Origin: Candidatus Ruthturnera sp.
GTDB taxonomy: Bacteria; Pseudomonadota; Gammaproteobacteria; PS1; Pseudothioglobaceae
Reading direction: 5' to 3'
Length of the DNA stretch: 35,094 bases
NCBI GenBank assembly: GCA_030599095.1
Contig: JAUVOQ010000014.1
Span: 1 to 35,094 of the forward strand
The translations under genes were made by a program, and so were the position numbers. Below the pieces are notes generated by a model. That model saw nothing but the letters and a program-made list of their open reading frames with translations. It searched no databases and had not been told where the DNA came from. Shown in pieces: positions 21,601 to 31,064 of this stretch (its first letter is position 1; each line of letters opens with the position of its first letter).

Positions 21601-23188
21601 TGCAAAAGTAGATGAAGGAATCGCCTCAATACGCCACTCTACGCCTGGCGTGGGGCTTATTTCTCCACCGCCTCATCATGACATCTATTCAATTGAAGAT
21701 TTATCGCAACTTATTTTTGACCTAAAATGTTCCAATCCAGCCGCACGCATTAGTGTAAAGCTGGTTGCAGAAATAGGCGTGGGCACGATTGCCGCAGGTG
21801 TTGTTAAAGCAAAATCTGACCATATTGTTATCGCTGGGCATGATGGCGGTACAGGCGCTTCGCCACTCACTTCAATCAAACATGCAGGTCTACCGTGGGA
21901 ATTAGGCTTGGCTGAAACCCATCAAACATTGGTAATGAATGGCTTACGATCACGCGTGGTTATTCAAACAGATGGGCAGTTAAAAACAGGTAGAGATGTT
22001 GCCATTGCCATCCTTTTGGGTGCTGAAGAGTTTGGATTTTCAACCGCACCGCTGATTACTCTAGGTTGCATTATGATGCGTAAATGCCACCTAAATACTT
22101 GCCCAGTCGGCATTGCCACACAAGACAAAGAATTACGCAAAAAATTTACAGGTAAGCCTGAACACGTAGTGAACTACTTATTTATGGTAGCCAAAGAGTT
22201 GCGCCTAATTATGGCACAACTTGGCTTTAAAAGCGTTAATGACATGATTGGTCGGGTTGATATGTTGGAGATGAATCAAGCGCTTAACCATTGGAAACAA
22301 GAAACCATTAACCTAGATGCTTTATTAACACCTGCCCAAAAACCCTTTAAAGACACAGGCACTTATCAAACCATTGCTCAAGACCATCAATTGAACCAAC
22401 AAATTGATAACACGCTCATTGCACAATCAAAATCATTCATTAAAAATGCTCAAAAAGTGCATATCAATGCCACCATCACTAACGTTGATCGCGCTGTAGG
22501 TACAATGCTTTCATCATATATTGTAAAAACACGGCGTGCTAATAATTTAAAAGATGACACCGTTCATATTAATTTTAAAGGCTCTGCAGGTCAATCTCTT
22601 GGTGCCTTCTTAGCAAAAGGTGTTACTTTAGAAGTTGAAGGCGATGCCAATGATTACGTTGGCAAAGGGCTTTCAGGTGGACATATTATTGTTTACCCCC
22701 CTAAAGATTCAACCTTTAATGCTGAAGATGAAATCATTGCTGGCAACGTTTGTGGTTATGGTGCAACTGCTGGTGAAATATATTTATCAGGTTGCGTGTC
22801 TGAGCGATTCTGTGTACGTAATTCAGGCGTTATTGCTGTGGTAGAAGGGGTCGGTGATCATGGTTGTGAATATATGACAGGCGGTCGCGTTATTATTCTA
22901 GGCGAAGTGGGTCGTAACTTTGGTGCTGGCATGAGTGGTGGTATTGCTTATATCTACAACCCAAATCATACGTTTAAATCTATGGTTAATCCAATCATGA
23001 TTGACCTTGATCCGATGGATGATGAGGCGCAAGTAGAATTGAAACAATACATCAACAATCACGTCAAATATACTGGCTCAAAAGTAGCCGTGCGTATTCT
23101 TGACAACTGGCACGATGAAATCAAGCATTTTATTAAAATCATGCCAAAAGATTTCAAGCGTGTTTTGACCAAAAATACTAGCACATAA
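18686..23188 (+). CDS. gltB: Glutamate synthase large subunit GltB
   Basis: 1500 residues, normal length for the alpha subunit of NADPH-GOGAT. A 23-residue propeptide precedes the catalytic Cys24 of the class II amidotransferase domain (ENCGVGF). The synthase domain carries FMN-site sequence around GAKPGEGGELPG and HDGGTGASPL. The 3Fe-4S cysteines are C1128, C1134 and C1139 (CIMMRKCHLNTCPVG). The C-terminal GXGXG helix domain includes SGGHIIVYPP and GGRVIILG. It makes glutamate from glutamine and 2-oxoglutarate. The small subunit gltD, usually next door, is absent. folA follows in the opposite direction. A palindrome at 18589 may regulate it. Confidence 0.97.
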   Translation: MNTQLLHLPKAHGLYHPNNEKENCGVGFIAHIKGQSSHQITLDALEMLSRMDHRGGCGCETNTGDGAGILTNIPHGFFIQEIRRLFGMSVEKGAYGVGNIFLPQEDKQRAHCMDLLEKSVTREGQTFIGWRDVPIDTDKANIGDIARESQPVIKQLIIARAEGIDTPAFERALFIIRKHTSNIIRTDKALSQALLFYVCSLSSSVIVYKGMLMGSQVLDFYQDLSDIEYSTYLAMVHSRFSTNTFPSWDRAQPCRYMSHNGEINTRQGNYNWMHAREGVLESNLFKGDLGKTLPVIETEVSDSGSFDNVLEFLMMNGRTLQEAVLMMVPEAWQNDDNMSASKRAFYEYFSNVMEPWDGPASIAFTDGTYIGAVLDRNGLRPSRYYLTHDGRVIMASEVGVVDVATDNIKTKGRLRPGKMFLVDFDKGKLIDDEAIKSEFASKNPYQDWLNDQQIHLSEFLCKAESHGFHPESLIHRQKAFGYSTETLQFMLLPLVNELRDPVGSMGNDSALACLSGQSRIIYDYFKQLFAQVTNPAIDSIREEVVMSLRCSIGPEGNLLSDKAKNAHRLVIDHPILTNEESAALRHCNHRGWTSKIIDITYDINKGKKVSELLDNICAQGSQAIQDGHSLIVLSDRNIGKNRVAMSSLLASSALHRYLVASAERTQVGIIVETGEAREVHHFCLMIGFGADAINPYLAFEALWQARRDKMIDIKSDDAIISAYRKGIAKGMLKVMAKMGISTLESYKGAQIFEAVGLAPEVMDKCFFGTASRIDGVNFDILQTEGEQRHQHAYQTNSLDNLGQYHWRSGGEKHMWDPQAISNLQNAARNNDESAYWAFSKHANEQGTRNSTLRGLMSFKKSNPISIDDVEDVKEIVKRFATGAMSFGSISAESHESLAIAMNRLGGKSNTGEGGEDAKRWTPDANGDSRRSAIKQVASGRFGVTIDYLNNADEIQIKVSQGAKPGEGGELPGAKVDEGIASIRHSTPGVGLISPPPHHDIYSIEDLSQLIFDLKCSNPAARISVKLVAEIGVGTIAAGVVKAKSDHIVIAGHDGGTGASPLTSIKHAGLPWELGLAETHQTLVMNGLRSRVVIQTDGQLKTGRDVAIAILLGAEEFGFSTAPLITLGCIMMRKCHLNTCPVGIATQDKELRKKFTGKPEHVVNYLFMVAKELRLIMAQLGFKSVNDMIGRVDMLEMNQALNHWKQETINLDALLTPAQKPFKDTGTYQTIAQDHQLNQQIDNTLIAQSKSFIKNAQKVHINATITNVDRAVGTMLSSYIVKTRRANNLKDDTVHINFKGSAGQSLGAFLAKGVTLEVEGDANDYVGKGLSGGHIIVYPPKDSTFNAEDEIIAGNVCGYGATAGEIYLSGCVSERFCVRNSGVIAVVEGVGDHGCEYMTGGRVIILGEVGRNFGAGMSGGIAYIYNPNHTFKSMVNPIMIDLDPMDDEAQVELKQYINNHVKYTGSKVAVRILDNWHDEIKHFIKIMPKDFKRVLTKNTST

Positions 23189-23214
23189 ACCAATGTCGCT
23201 TTTCCAAGAAAATA

Positions 23215-23751
23215 TTATTTTCTGTCTAAAATTATAAAATTATAGGCGTGTGGATTGCTTTCATCGGGTTGGTGAGATTCACAACTAATTTCACTAAATT
23301 GAGTGCGGTCAAATTCTGGAAAGTGTGCGTCCCCCTCAAATTTTCCCTTAACTTCAGTGATATAGAGTCTATCAATTATTGGAATAGATTCACTTGCAAA
23401 CATATCGAGCGTTGGTGTGTCATCTGTTTTAGCGTTTATAAACTGGTTGTAAATTGACACCCCGCCAATCACCATAATTTCTTGTTCAAATTTACAGGCA
23501 TCAAGAGCCGCCCTTATACTGCCAAAAGTTTCACGGTTTTTTGAACTATTTGAAGTGCGTGATAAAATAACATTTCTTCTATTTGGCAAAGGTCTACCGA
23601 TAGAATCATAAGTTTTACGCCCCATTAAGACGGTTTTACCTATTGTTGTTTTTTTAAAATAAGCCAAATCAGCTGGCAAATGCCAAGGCAAAGCATTGTT
23701 TTTACCAATCAGCTGATTATCATCCATTGCCACAATAATAGATAATTTCAT
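23215..23751 (-). CDS. folA: Dihydrofolate reductase FolA with an 18-residue insertion
   Basis: 178 residues, against about 160 in E. coli. It reduces dihydrofolate with NADPH. Family motifs are LIGKNNALPWHLPADLAYFK with the active-site acid (D28), VLMGRKTYDSIGRPLPNR for NADPH, and VIGGVSIYNQF. Just after that helix an extra stretch (about residues 107-124, KTDDTPTLDMFASESIPI) separates it from DRLYIT, where E. coli has a short loop. The rest aligns closely, so the enzyme is probably active with an enlarged loop near the cofactor side. It is convergent with gltB, 26 bp apart. Confidence 0.95.
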   Translation of the reverse strand: MKLSIIVAMDDNQLIGKNNALPWHLPADLAYFKKTTIGKTVLMGRKTYDSIGRPLPNRRNVILSRTSNSSKNRETFGSIRAALDACKFEQEIMVIGGVSIYNQFINAKTDDTPTLDMFASESIPIIDRLYITEVKGKFEGDAHFPEFDRTQFSEISCESHQPDESNPHAYNFIILDRK

Positions 23752-23805
23752 AGGAAAAGTTTCAAATAAAGTAAAATAAAAGTTATTTTACAAATATCAC
23801 TCATC

Positions 23806-24414
23806 ATGGTGTCACTAATTCTCGCCTCAAGCTCACCTTTTAGAAAAGTATTACTTGCCAAACTAGGGTTGGTCTTTGAAACATACTCACCAAATATTGA
23901 CGAATCAAGAAAAGAGAGTGAAACGCCTGAGCAGTTGGTTTATCGTCTGGCTCAGGAAAAAGCCCAAGAAATTGCAAAAACACACAACGGCTTAATCATT
24001 GCTTGTGACCAAGTGGCAACACTTAATAATGGCTTTAATGCTGATGATAAGATATTGACCAAGCCAAAAAATCATGAAAATGCCATTAAACAATTACAGC
24101 AAAGTTCTGGAAATACAGTAACTTTTCTTACAAGTTTGACACTTTTAAATACAAATACCAACAATATACAAACTAAAGTTGAAAGGTTTAAAGTGGTTTT
24201 TAAAAATCTGAGTATTGAGCAAATTGAACATTACCTTAAAAAAGAAACCCCTTATAACTGTACAGGTAGTTTTAAATCAGAAAGCTTAGGCATTGGTTTA
24301 TTTAAACGTATGATGGGTGATGACCCAAATAGTTTGGTTGGCTTGCCACTGATTCAACTCATTACAATGCTAGAAAATGAAGGCATTGACATCCTAACTG
24401 ACAAAAATAGCTAA
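23806..24414 (+). CDS. yceF: Maf/YceF-type nucleotide pyrophosphatase
   Basis: 202 residues of the Maf family. The N-terminus SLILASSSPFRKVLLAKLGL and the acidic IIACDQVA motif are characteristic. The late segment NCTGSFKSESLGIGLFKRMM followed by GDDPNSLVGLPLI fits the YceF subgroup, which hydrolyses 7-methyl-GTP, better than YhdE. It is a cytoplasmic house-cleaning enzyme. It starts 54 bp from divergent folA and ends 5 bp before mfd, so the two are probably co-transcribed. Confidence 0.93.
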   Translation: MVSLILASSSPFRKVLLAKLGLVFETYSPNIDESRKESETPEQLVYRLAQEKAQEIAKTHNGLIIACDQVATLNNGFNADDKILTKPKNHENAIKQLQQSSGNTVTFLTSLTLLNTNTNNIQTKVERFKVVFKNLSIEQIEHYLKKETPYNCTGSFKSESLGIGLFKRMMGDDPNSLVGLPLIQLITMLENEGIDILTDKNS

Positions 24415-24419
24415 ACGTC

Positions 24420-27400
24420 ATGCAATATCTCTATTCTAATAAGGCTGAGTGCTTTCAATCAGGTCAAAAAACTTATTGGGGTTCACTATACGGCAGTGCA
24501 GATGCATTGGCACTCATTGAATTTGCCAATCAACAGCGGCAAGTTATTTTAGTCATTGCTAATGACATTGCACATTTTGACAGTCTTTATAAATCTTTAA
24601 ATTTTTATAACACCGACTTAGAGATTTTAAAATTTGATAACTGGGAAGTGCTCGCCTATGATCATTTCTCACCCCATCCTGATATTACCTCAAGTCGATT
24701 AAAAACCTTATCAAAACTTAAAAATCTTAAACGTGGTATTGTAATCACCACATTAGAATCATTATTTTCACACTTATGCCCATTAGAGTTTAGCGAAAAA
24801 TATAGCTTTAATATTGGCATTAATGACAACATTAATCTTGGTATCTTTGGTGAAAAATTGTTAAAAATTGGCTACAACCGTGTAACTACAGTAATAGAAC
24901 ATGGCGAGTTTAACGTTCGTGGTTCATTGATTGATTTATACCCAATGGGTGCAAAAACACCCTATCGAATTGATTTATTTGATCAAGAAATAGAATCTAT
25001 TCGCACTTTTGATACCTCAACTCAACGCTCTAAAGTGCACGTGTCTAAAATTACGCTACTGCCTGCTAGAGAATTTGCCACAGATAATGCCAGCATTGAG
25101 CGCTTCAAAGCCAATTATCAAAAAGCATTTAATGACAATGGCTTCATTTATACCGAGGTTAGTGAAGGTAGGCTGCCAGGCGGTATTGAGTTTTATTTAC
25201 CACTGTTTTTTAACTCAACCAATACCTTGTTTGATTATCTGGCGGATAACGCTATTATTGCCACATCAAAAGGGTTTTCAAATTTGGTGGATAAAACCTA
25301 TAGCGAGATACGTGAACGATTTGAAAATGCCAAAAAATCATTAGACAGAATGCCACTTGATATTCACCAAGTTTTCCTACCCAAAGAACTGCTGTTTAGT
25401 GAAATCAAGCAAAAATCACAGTTCATCATTAGCACATCAAAACTAGAAGATAAAAACCAACATTTTAATTTTAATTCAAGCCTATTACCACCAATACGCA
25501 TTGAGTCGCAAACGAAAAATCCATTAAACAAATTCTCAGCGTTTGTTAAAAAGTTTACTAACAAGCAAAGCAAAAAAATATTAGTTGTTTGTGAATCGCG
25601 TGGTAGGCAGGATGTGCTCAGTGATTTGTTCACTAGCCATAACCTTGATGCTCATAGTGTTAAAGATTGGCATGAATTTAGCAAAAGTAGCAAATTGCTT
25701 AACATTACTCATGAAAATCTTACCCATGGCTTGCTCACCAGTGATATTGCCATTGTCACTGAAAATGATTTGTTTGGACAAGAGGTTGTTAAACAACAGC
25801 GCCGTCGCCGTGCCAAACACAAAGATTTTGATGAGGCAATTAAAAGTTTGGTTGAAATTAAAATGGGCGATTCTATTGTGCATGAAAACTATGGTGTGGG
25901 CAGGTATTTAGGACTTAAAACCCAAGCTTTCGATGGGCAATCACAAGATTTTCTTGCCCTAGAATATGCCGATAACGCAAAGTTAATGGTGCCAATCACT
26001 TCGCTTAACCTAATCTCCAGATACGCTGGCATTTCAGACAGTGCACCGTTACATAAACTAGGCACAAATAAATGGGCCAAGGCTAAGAAAAAAGCAGGCG
26101 AGGCTTTGTTTGATGTGGCGGCTGAATTATTAGAAATTTATGCCAAGCGAGCTTCTCAAACAGGCTTTGCTTTCCCTGAACCAAATGATGCTTATTCCTC
26201 ATTTGTTGCCAGTTTTCCCTTTGAAGAAACCCCAGACCAGCTAAAAACCATGGGCGAAGTTTTAGCAGACATGCAATCACACAAACCCATGGACAGATTG
26301 GTATGTGGCGATGTTGGTTTTGGCAAAACTGAAATTGCCATGCGCGCAGCGTTTTTAGCGGTTGAGGCGGACAAGCAAGTGGCAATTTTAGTGCCAACCA
26401 CACTATTATCTAACCAGCATTATCAATCGTTTGTTGACCGATTCGCCAACCACCCTGTTGAAATTGCAGCACTTTCAAGATTTCAAACCCAAAAAGAACA
26501 AAAACTAATCACTGAAAAATTAAACCAAGGAACAATTGACATCGTCATCGGCACACACAAAATTATTCAAGGTACTATTAAATACAAAAACCTTGGCTTG
26601 ATTATTATTGACGAAGAGCATCGCTTTGGCGTTAAACAAAAAGAGGTGTTGAAAAAACTACGGGGTGAGAGTGACATTCTAACCATGACTGCCACTCCTA
26701 TTCCACGCACATTAAATATGGCGCTAGGTTCGTTAAGAGAGTTGTCCATTATTGCCACGCCACCTGCCAAACGTAGCGCCATCCAAACCTTTGTACAAGA
26801 GTGGGATGACAACAACATCAAAGAGGCAATTACTCGCGAAATGCACCGTGGTGGTCAGGTTTTTGTGCTACACAATAATATTGACTCAATTGACAATATG
26901 GCAGAGAATCTCAAACAAATTATGCCCAAAGTTCATGTTCGTATCGCCCACGGGCAAATGCCAACACGTGAACTGGAAAGAATCATGAGTGATTTTTATC
27001 ACGCACGTTTCCAAATTTTGGTTTGCAGCACGATTATTGAAACAGGGATTGACATTCCCAATGCCAATACCATTATTATCAACAACGCACAAAATTTTGG
27101 TCTGGCACAATTACACCAACTGCGAGGTCGTGTTGGTCGCTCCCACCACAGAGCTTATGCTTATTTAATTGTCAAATCTCATCAATCACTATCCAAAACA
27201 GCCAAAAAACGCCTAGATGCCATTGAGTCTTTAGAAGAACTTGGTGCGGGATTTATGCTGGCTAATCACGATCTTGAAATTCGTGGTGCAGGTGATTTAT
27301 TGGGTGATAATCAATCTGGAAAAATTAGCGAAATTGGCTTTAATCTTTATCATGATTTATTAAAACGTACCATTGAGGCTATGCGTTCTGGTAGAAAAAT

Positions 27401-27857
27401 TAACCTTGATGATCCCATTAATCATGAAGTGAAAATTGATTCTGGCTTGCCATCCATCATTCCAGAAACTTATATTTTTGACGTACATGAACGACTTGTA
27501 CTTTACAAACGCATTGCCAGTTGTCAAAATAATAAAGAACTCAAAGCCTTGCAGATTGAGATGATTGACCGCTTTGGATTATTACCAGATTCAACTAAAA
27601 TTTTATTTGCCAATACCAAACTCAAACTCTTTTCCCAAAAAATTGGGATTGATGAAATTAGCCTTTATGAAGACAAAGCCATCATCACCTTTGCTCGTGA
27701 AAATACCATTGAACCGATAAAAATCATCAACCTCATTCAAAAACAAGCAAAAAAATATCAGTTAAAAGGTCAAAACCAATTAATTGTTAAAGGAGAGATG
27801 CCCGAAAATATTAGACGAATTGAACTCATAGAGAATCTACTCAAAACACTACATTAA
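24420..27857 (+). CDS. mfd: Transcription-repair coupling factor Mfd
   Basis: 1145 residues, full length. The N-terminal UvrB-like region (EFNVRGSLIDLYPMGAKTPY) is followed by the RNA-polymerase-binding CarD-like domain (GDSIVHENYGVGRYLGL, about residue 480). The RecG-like helicase motor has Walker A GDVGFGKTE (about 628), DEEH in IIDEEHRFG (about 729), TATPIPRTL and QLRGRVGRS. The C-terminal TRCF domain closes the protein. It removes stalled RNA polymerase at lesions and recruits UvrA. Nothing is missing, in contrast to the decayed mutM in the same window. Confidence 0.97.
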   Translation: MQYLYSNKAECFQSGQKTYWGSLYGSADALALIEFANQQRQVILVIANDIAHFDSLYKSLNFYNTDLEILKFDNWEVLAYDHFSPHPDITSSRLKTLSKLKNLKRGIVITTLESLFSHLCPLEFSEKYSFNIGINDNINLGIFGEKLLKIGYNRVTTVIEHGEFNVRGSLIDLYPMGAKTPYRIDLFDQEIESIRTFDTSTQRSKVHVSKITLLPAREFATDNASIERFKANYQKAFNDNGFIYTEVSEGRLPGGIEFYLPLFFNSTNTLFDYLADNAIIATSKGFSNLVDKTYSEIRERFENAKKSLDRMPLDIHQVFLPKELLFSEIKQKSQFIISTSKLEDKNQHFNFNSSLLPPIRIESQTKNPLNKFSAFVKKFTNKQSKKILVVCESRGRQDVLSDLFTSHNLDAHSVKDWHEFSKSSKLLNITHENLTHGLLTSDIAIVTENDLFGQEVVKQQRRRRAKHKDFDEAIKSLVEIKMGDSIVHENYGVGRYLGLKTQAFDGQSQDFLALEYADNAKLMVPITSLNLISRYAGISDSAPLHKLGTNKWAKAKKKAGEALFDVAAELLEIYAKRASQTGFAFPEPNDAYSSFVASFPFEETPDQLKTMGEVLADMQSHKPMDRLVCGDVGFGKTEIAMRAAFLAVEADKQVAILVPTTLLSNQHYQSFVDRFANHPVEIAALSRFQTQKEQKLITEKLNQGTIDIVIGTHKIIQGTIKYKNLGLIIIDEEHRFGVKQKEVLKKLRGESDILTMTATPIPRTLNMALGSLRELSIIATPPAKRSAIQTFVQEWDDNNIKEAITREMHRGGQVFVLHNNIDSIDNMAENLKQIMPKVHVRIAHGQMPTRELERIMSDFYHARFQILVCSTIIETGIDIPNANTIIINNAQNFGLAQLHQLRGRVGRSHHRAYAYLIVKSHQSLSKTAKKRLDAIESLEELGAGFMLANHDLEIRGAGDLLGDNQSGKISEIGFNLYHDLLKRTIEAMRSGRKINLDDPINHEVKIDSGLPSIIPETYIFDVHERLVLYKRIASCQNNKELKALQIEMIDRFGLLPDSTKILFANTKLKLFSQKIGIDEISLYEDKAIITFARENTIEPIKIINLIQKQAKKYQLKGQNQLIVKGEMPENIRRIELIENLLKTLH

Positions 27858-27881
27858 TCAAGATTTGACCAGCAAGTACAA

Positions 27882-28829
27882 CTAAAATAACGATTCACCA
27901 TAACTATCTTGATAGCGTTTTTCAATATCAGCCATATTAAACTGATGATTTTGCGTGCCTAAATGTGACACCTTAATTGCACCCAATAGCCCTGCCAATT
28001 GACCAATTGTTTTCCAGTCCATATCATGCATTAAGCCGTACAATAACCCAGCACGATAAGCATCGCCACAGCCTGTAGGGTCTTGAGCGCTGTCTGCTTT
28101 GACAGGGGCAATATTGATTAATTGATTCTCAGTGTAAATTTCTGAACCTTCGCTACCTTTGGTGATAATTAGCGCTTTTACTTTTGTAGCGATGCTTAGT
28201 AAATCCAGCCCAGTTTTGACTTGTAACATTTGCGATTCATAGTCATTTAGCGCTATATAAGTGGCTTGTTCAATAAAGTCAAGCAACTCTTCTCCTGAGA
28301 ACATTGGCATACCTTGACCTGGATCAAAAATAAATGGAATACTCAATTGTTTAAATTGCGCCGCATGTTCAATCATCCCAACACGCCCATCAGGGGAGAT
28401 GATGCCAATGCCAATATCAATTGCACTGGCGTCAGATACCTTATTTTGGTGCGATTGATCCATAGCGCCTGGATGAAAGGCAGTAATTTGATTATCACTC
28501 ATATCAGTGGTAATGAATGCCTGCCCTGTGTATTGGTCTTTGAGAATTTTGATATATGAGGTGTTCATATGATGCTTTTCCATCCACGCTAAATAAGGCG
28601 TGAAATCACTGCCAACTGTTGCCATTGGCACTGAATTAGCACCCAATAAATGCAAGCTATAAGTAATATTGCCAGCACAACCACCAAACTCTTTGCGCAT
28701 GGTTGGTACTAAAAATGACACGTTTAGCATGTGCACCTTATCTGGCAAAATGTGGTTTTTAAAATGATCACGAAACACCATAATGTTATCAAAAGCATAC
28801 GAGCCACAAATTAATGCTGTTTTTTTCAT
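27882..28829 (-). CDS. PfkB-family carbohydrate/nucleoside kinase (adenosine kinase-like)
   Basis: 315 residues. The ribokinase fold is shown by EFGGCAGNITYSLHLLGA near the N-terminus and by the PfkB signature DPTGCGDAYRAGLLYGL with catalytic Asp near residue 255. The pattern MNVSFLVPTMRKEFGGCAGN is close to bacterial proteins annotated as adenosine kinase, but substrate cannot be settled by eye. It is last in the run of minus-strand genes from hemE, 52 bp after ispH, with its own ribosome binding site (GAAAG). It is convergent with mfd, and no clear terminator is seen in the 24 bp between. Confidence 0.88.
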   Translation of the reverse strand: MKKTALICGSYAFDNIMVFRDHFKNHILPDKVHMLNVSFLVPTMRKEFGGCAGNITYSLHLLGANSVPMATVGSDFTPYLAWMEKHHMNTSYIKILKDQYTGQAFITTDMSDNQITAFHPGAMDQSHQNKVSDASAIDIGIGIISPDGRVGMIEHAAQFKQLSIPFIFDPGQGMPMFSGEELLDFIEQATYIALNDYESQMLQVKTGLDLLSIATKVKALIITKGSEGSEIYTENQLINIAPVKADSAQDPTGCGDAYRAGLLYGLMHDMDWKTIGQLAGLLGAIKVSHLGTQNHQFNMADIEKRYQDSYGESLF

Positions 28830-28881
28830 TTTGTTACTTTCTTTTTTTATACTTATGATGAATTCAAGTGAATAAAACGCC

Positions 28882-29808
28882 CTATCTTAATTCTTTTGGT
28901 ACTGGAAAGTGGATATTTTCCTTGGTGCCATTCACTTCAATAACCTCAGTTGCACCCTTGTTACGCAAATAACAAATCACTTCTTGCACTAAAATTTCTG
29001 GCGCTGAAGCACCTGCAGTGACCCCTATTGTGCTTACATCTTTAAGCCACAACTCATCAATTTCACCAGCACCATCAATCAAATAAGCAGGAATGTCCAT
29101 TTTTTCAGCAATTTCTCTAAGACGATTTGAATTGGATGAATTGCTAGAGCCCAATACCAACAACACATCAGAGGATTGCATCAAGATTTTAACGCCCTCT
29201 TGGCGATTTTGTGTCGCATAGCAAATGTCATCTTTCTTGGGCGTGTTAATCGTGGGAAATTTTGATTTTAAATAATCCACAATATATTGAGTATCATCAA
29301 TCGAAAGCGTGGTTTGTGTTGTGTAAGAAATAGGGGTATTTTTTGATAAATTCAAACGCTCAACATCCTTAATTGTTTCCACTAATTGAACACACTTACC
29401 CTCACTAGATTGCCCTAACGTGCCTTCAACTTCTGGATGTCCCTTGTGCCCAATCAAAATAACCTGATGATTTTGTTTTTGTTTTCTAGCAACTTCTTTA
29501 TGCACCTTAGTCACTAAAGGACAAGTGGCATCATAAATGATTGCACCTATATCTTTAGTTTGCTTGCGCACTGCTATTGACACGCCATGTGCGCTAAAAA
29601 TAACCACTTGATTATTAGGCACATTATTAATATCTTCAACAAAAATAGCACCCTTTTCTTTTAACCCATCAACCACGAACTTATTATGCACCACTTCATG
29701 GCGAACATAAACAGGCGCACCATGCAATTTTAGTGCACGTTCTACAATCTCAATTGCACGCTCAACACCAGCACAAAAACCACGTGGATTTGCTAATAAA
29801 ACCTTCAT
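28882..29808 (-). CDS. ispH: 4-hydroxy-3-methylbut-2-enyl diphosphate reductase IspH
   Basis: 308 residues, last enzyme of the MEP isoprenoid pathway. It produces IPP and DMAPP using a [4Fe-4S] cluster. The cluster cysteines are in [10 protein letters not shown] (Cys12), [11 protein letters not shown] and [19 protein letters not shown] and TAGASAPE are the substrate-binding motifs. Length is typical. The ATG overlaps the fkpB stop (ATGA), the conserved fkpB-ispH pairing of gammaproteobacteria. Confidence 0.97.
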   Translation of the reverse strand: MKVLLANPRGFCAGVERAIEIVERALKLHGAPVYVRHEVVHNKFVVDGLKEKGAIFVEDINNVPNNQVVIFSAHGVSIAVRKQTKDIGAIIYDATCPLVTKVHKEVARKQKQNHQVILIGHKGHPEVEGTLGQSSEGKCVQLVETIKDVERLNLSKNTPISYTTQTTLSIDDTQYIVDYLKSKFPTINTPKKDDICYATQNRQEGVKILMQSSDVLLVLGSSNSSNSNRLREIAEKMDIPAYLIDGAGEIDELWLKDVSTIGVTAGASAPEILVQEVICYLRNKGATEVIEVNGTKENIHFPVPKELR

Positions 29809-30212
29809 TGTTTTTGAAGTATTTTTACCTGAAAAGAAACATCGCTACCTGCCAGTGGATGATTAAAATTAATGGTAATATCATCCCCATCAATTTTATC
29901 AACACAGCCCACGTAAGAATCCCCTATAGGTGTTTTAAACTCAACAGCGGCGTCTAATTCAATGGTCATGGTTTGTGGAAAATCTGAGCGGGGCATAATT
30001 TGAAAGGCTTCACTAAACTCATCACCAAATGCTTCTGATGCACTTAAAAGAAAGGTTTGTAATTGACCCACTTGAGCATCAATAACGCAGGACTCTAAGC
30101 ACGAATCTAACTGACCATCGCCCAATTCAAACTCAAGTGGCTCGTCCCAAGACTCATTAACCAAAGCACCATTTTCATGGCTGAGTTTGTAAAAAATTTT
30201 GTATTTAGTCAT
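29805..30212 (-). CDS. fkpB: FKBP-type peptidyl-prolyl isomerase FkpB/SlpA
   Basis: 135 residues of the SlyD/SlpA-like FKBP group. It has the N-terminal strand [34 protein letters not shown] and the insert-in-flap region with [10 protein letters not shown]. Unlike SlyD there is no His-rich metal-binding tail. It acts as a cytoplasmic prolyl isomerase and chaperone. It overlaps accD by 8 bp and ispH by 4 bp, so all three are translationally coupled. Confidence 0.93.
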   Translation of the reverse strand: MTKYKIFYKLSHENGALVNESWDEPLEFELGDGQLDSCLESCVIDAQVGQLQTFLLSASEAFGDEFSEAFQIMPRSDFPQTMTIELDAAVEFKTPIGDSYVGCVDKIDGDDITINFNHPLAGSDVSFQVKILQKQ

Positions 30213-31053
30213 TATTAAATGTCATGGCGCTTAATATTTTATGTACTTGAGTGCGTAACTCAGAGCGATGCACAATCATATCAATCGCACCTTTTTCTAG
30301 CAAAAACTCACTACGCTGAAAACCTTTTGGCAATGACTCGCACACGGTTTGTTCAACCACTCTAGGACCAGCAAAGCCAATCAATGCATTTGGTTCAGCA
30401 ATATGAACATCGCCTAACATGGCAAAACTAGCAGAAACGCCACCCATGGTTGGGTCGGTCAAAATCGAAATAAAAGGTACTTTTTTATCACTCAGCAACT
30501 TAATCATTAAAGCTGTTTTACTCATCTGCATCAATGAAAACAAGCCCTCTTGCATACGTGCACCCCCTGAGGCTGAAAAACAAATCAGTGGTGCGTTGGT
30601 TTTAATGCTTATTTTTGCAGCGCGAACAAACTTCTCGCCAACCACAGACCCCATAGAGCCGCCCATAAATTTAAATTCAAAAGCGGCAACCACGACTTTT
30701 ATGCCATTGAGTGTGCCTGTTTTAACCACAAGCGCATCTTTCTCATGGGTGGTTTTTTGTGCTTGTAAATAGCGGTCCTTGTATTTTTTTTGGTCTTTAA
30801 ATTTTAAAGGGTCAACCGCACTCAAATCAGCGGCAATTTCTTCTTGCCCCTGCTTGTCCAAAAAGCCATCAATACGCACCCTAGCAGTAAGGCGCATGTG
30901 GTAATCACACTGAGGACAAACACCATTCAACGCTTTTAACTCTTGAGAATAAAGCGTGGTTTCACACTTAGGGCACTTGTTCCACAAACCTTCTGGGATA
31001 TTTTTCTTCGCTACACTGGTAATTGAGGGTAGGATTTTTTCTAGCCAACTCAT
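30205..31053 (-). CDS. accD: Acetyl-CoA carboxylase carboxyltransferase subunit beta AccD
   Basis: 282 residues. The N-terminal zinc ribbon has CPKC (27-30) and CPQC (46-49). The crotonase-fold transferase domain includes [40 protein letters not shown] and [18 protein letters not shown]. With AccA it moves the carboxyl group from biotin to acetyl-CoA. It follows trpA by 11 bp, and the trpA-accD order is common in proteobacteria. Confidence 0.97.
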   Translation of the reverse strand: MSWLEKILPSITSVAKKNIPEGLWNKCPKCETTLYSQELKALNGVCPQCDYHMRLTARVRIDGFLDKQGQEEIAADLSAVDPLKFKDQKKYKDRYLQAQKTTHEKDALVVKTGTLNGIKVVVAAFEFKFMGGSMGSVVGEKFVRAAKISIKTNAPLICFSASGGARMQEGLFSLMQMSKTALMIKLLSDKKVPFISILTDPTMGGVSASFAMLGDVHIAEPNALIGFAGPRVVEQTVCESLPKGFQRSEFLLEKGAIDMIVHRSELRTQVHKILSAMTFNND

Positions 31054-31064
31054 GCTACTATTCC

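Noticed and set aside
23207-23223. AGAAAAT/ATTTTCT inverted repeat between gltB and folA as a bidirectional terminator
   Set aside because: Only seven A/T-dominated pairs and partly inside folA, so the stem would be too weak.
26083-26403. Minus-strand frames within mfd
   Set aside because: They are shadows of a full-length Mfd with intact helicase motifs.
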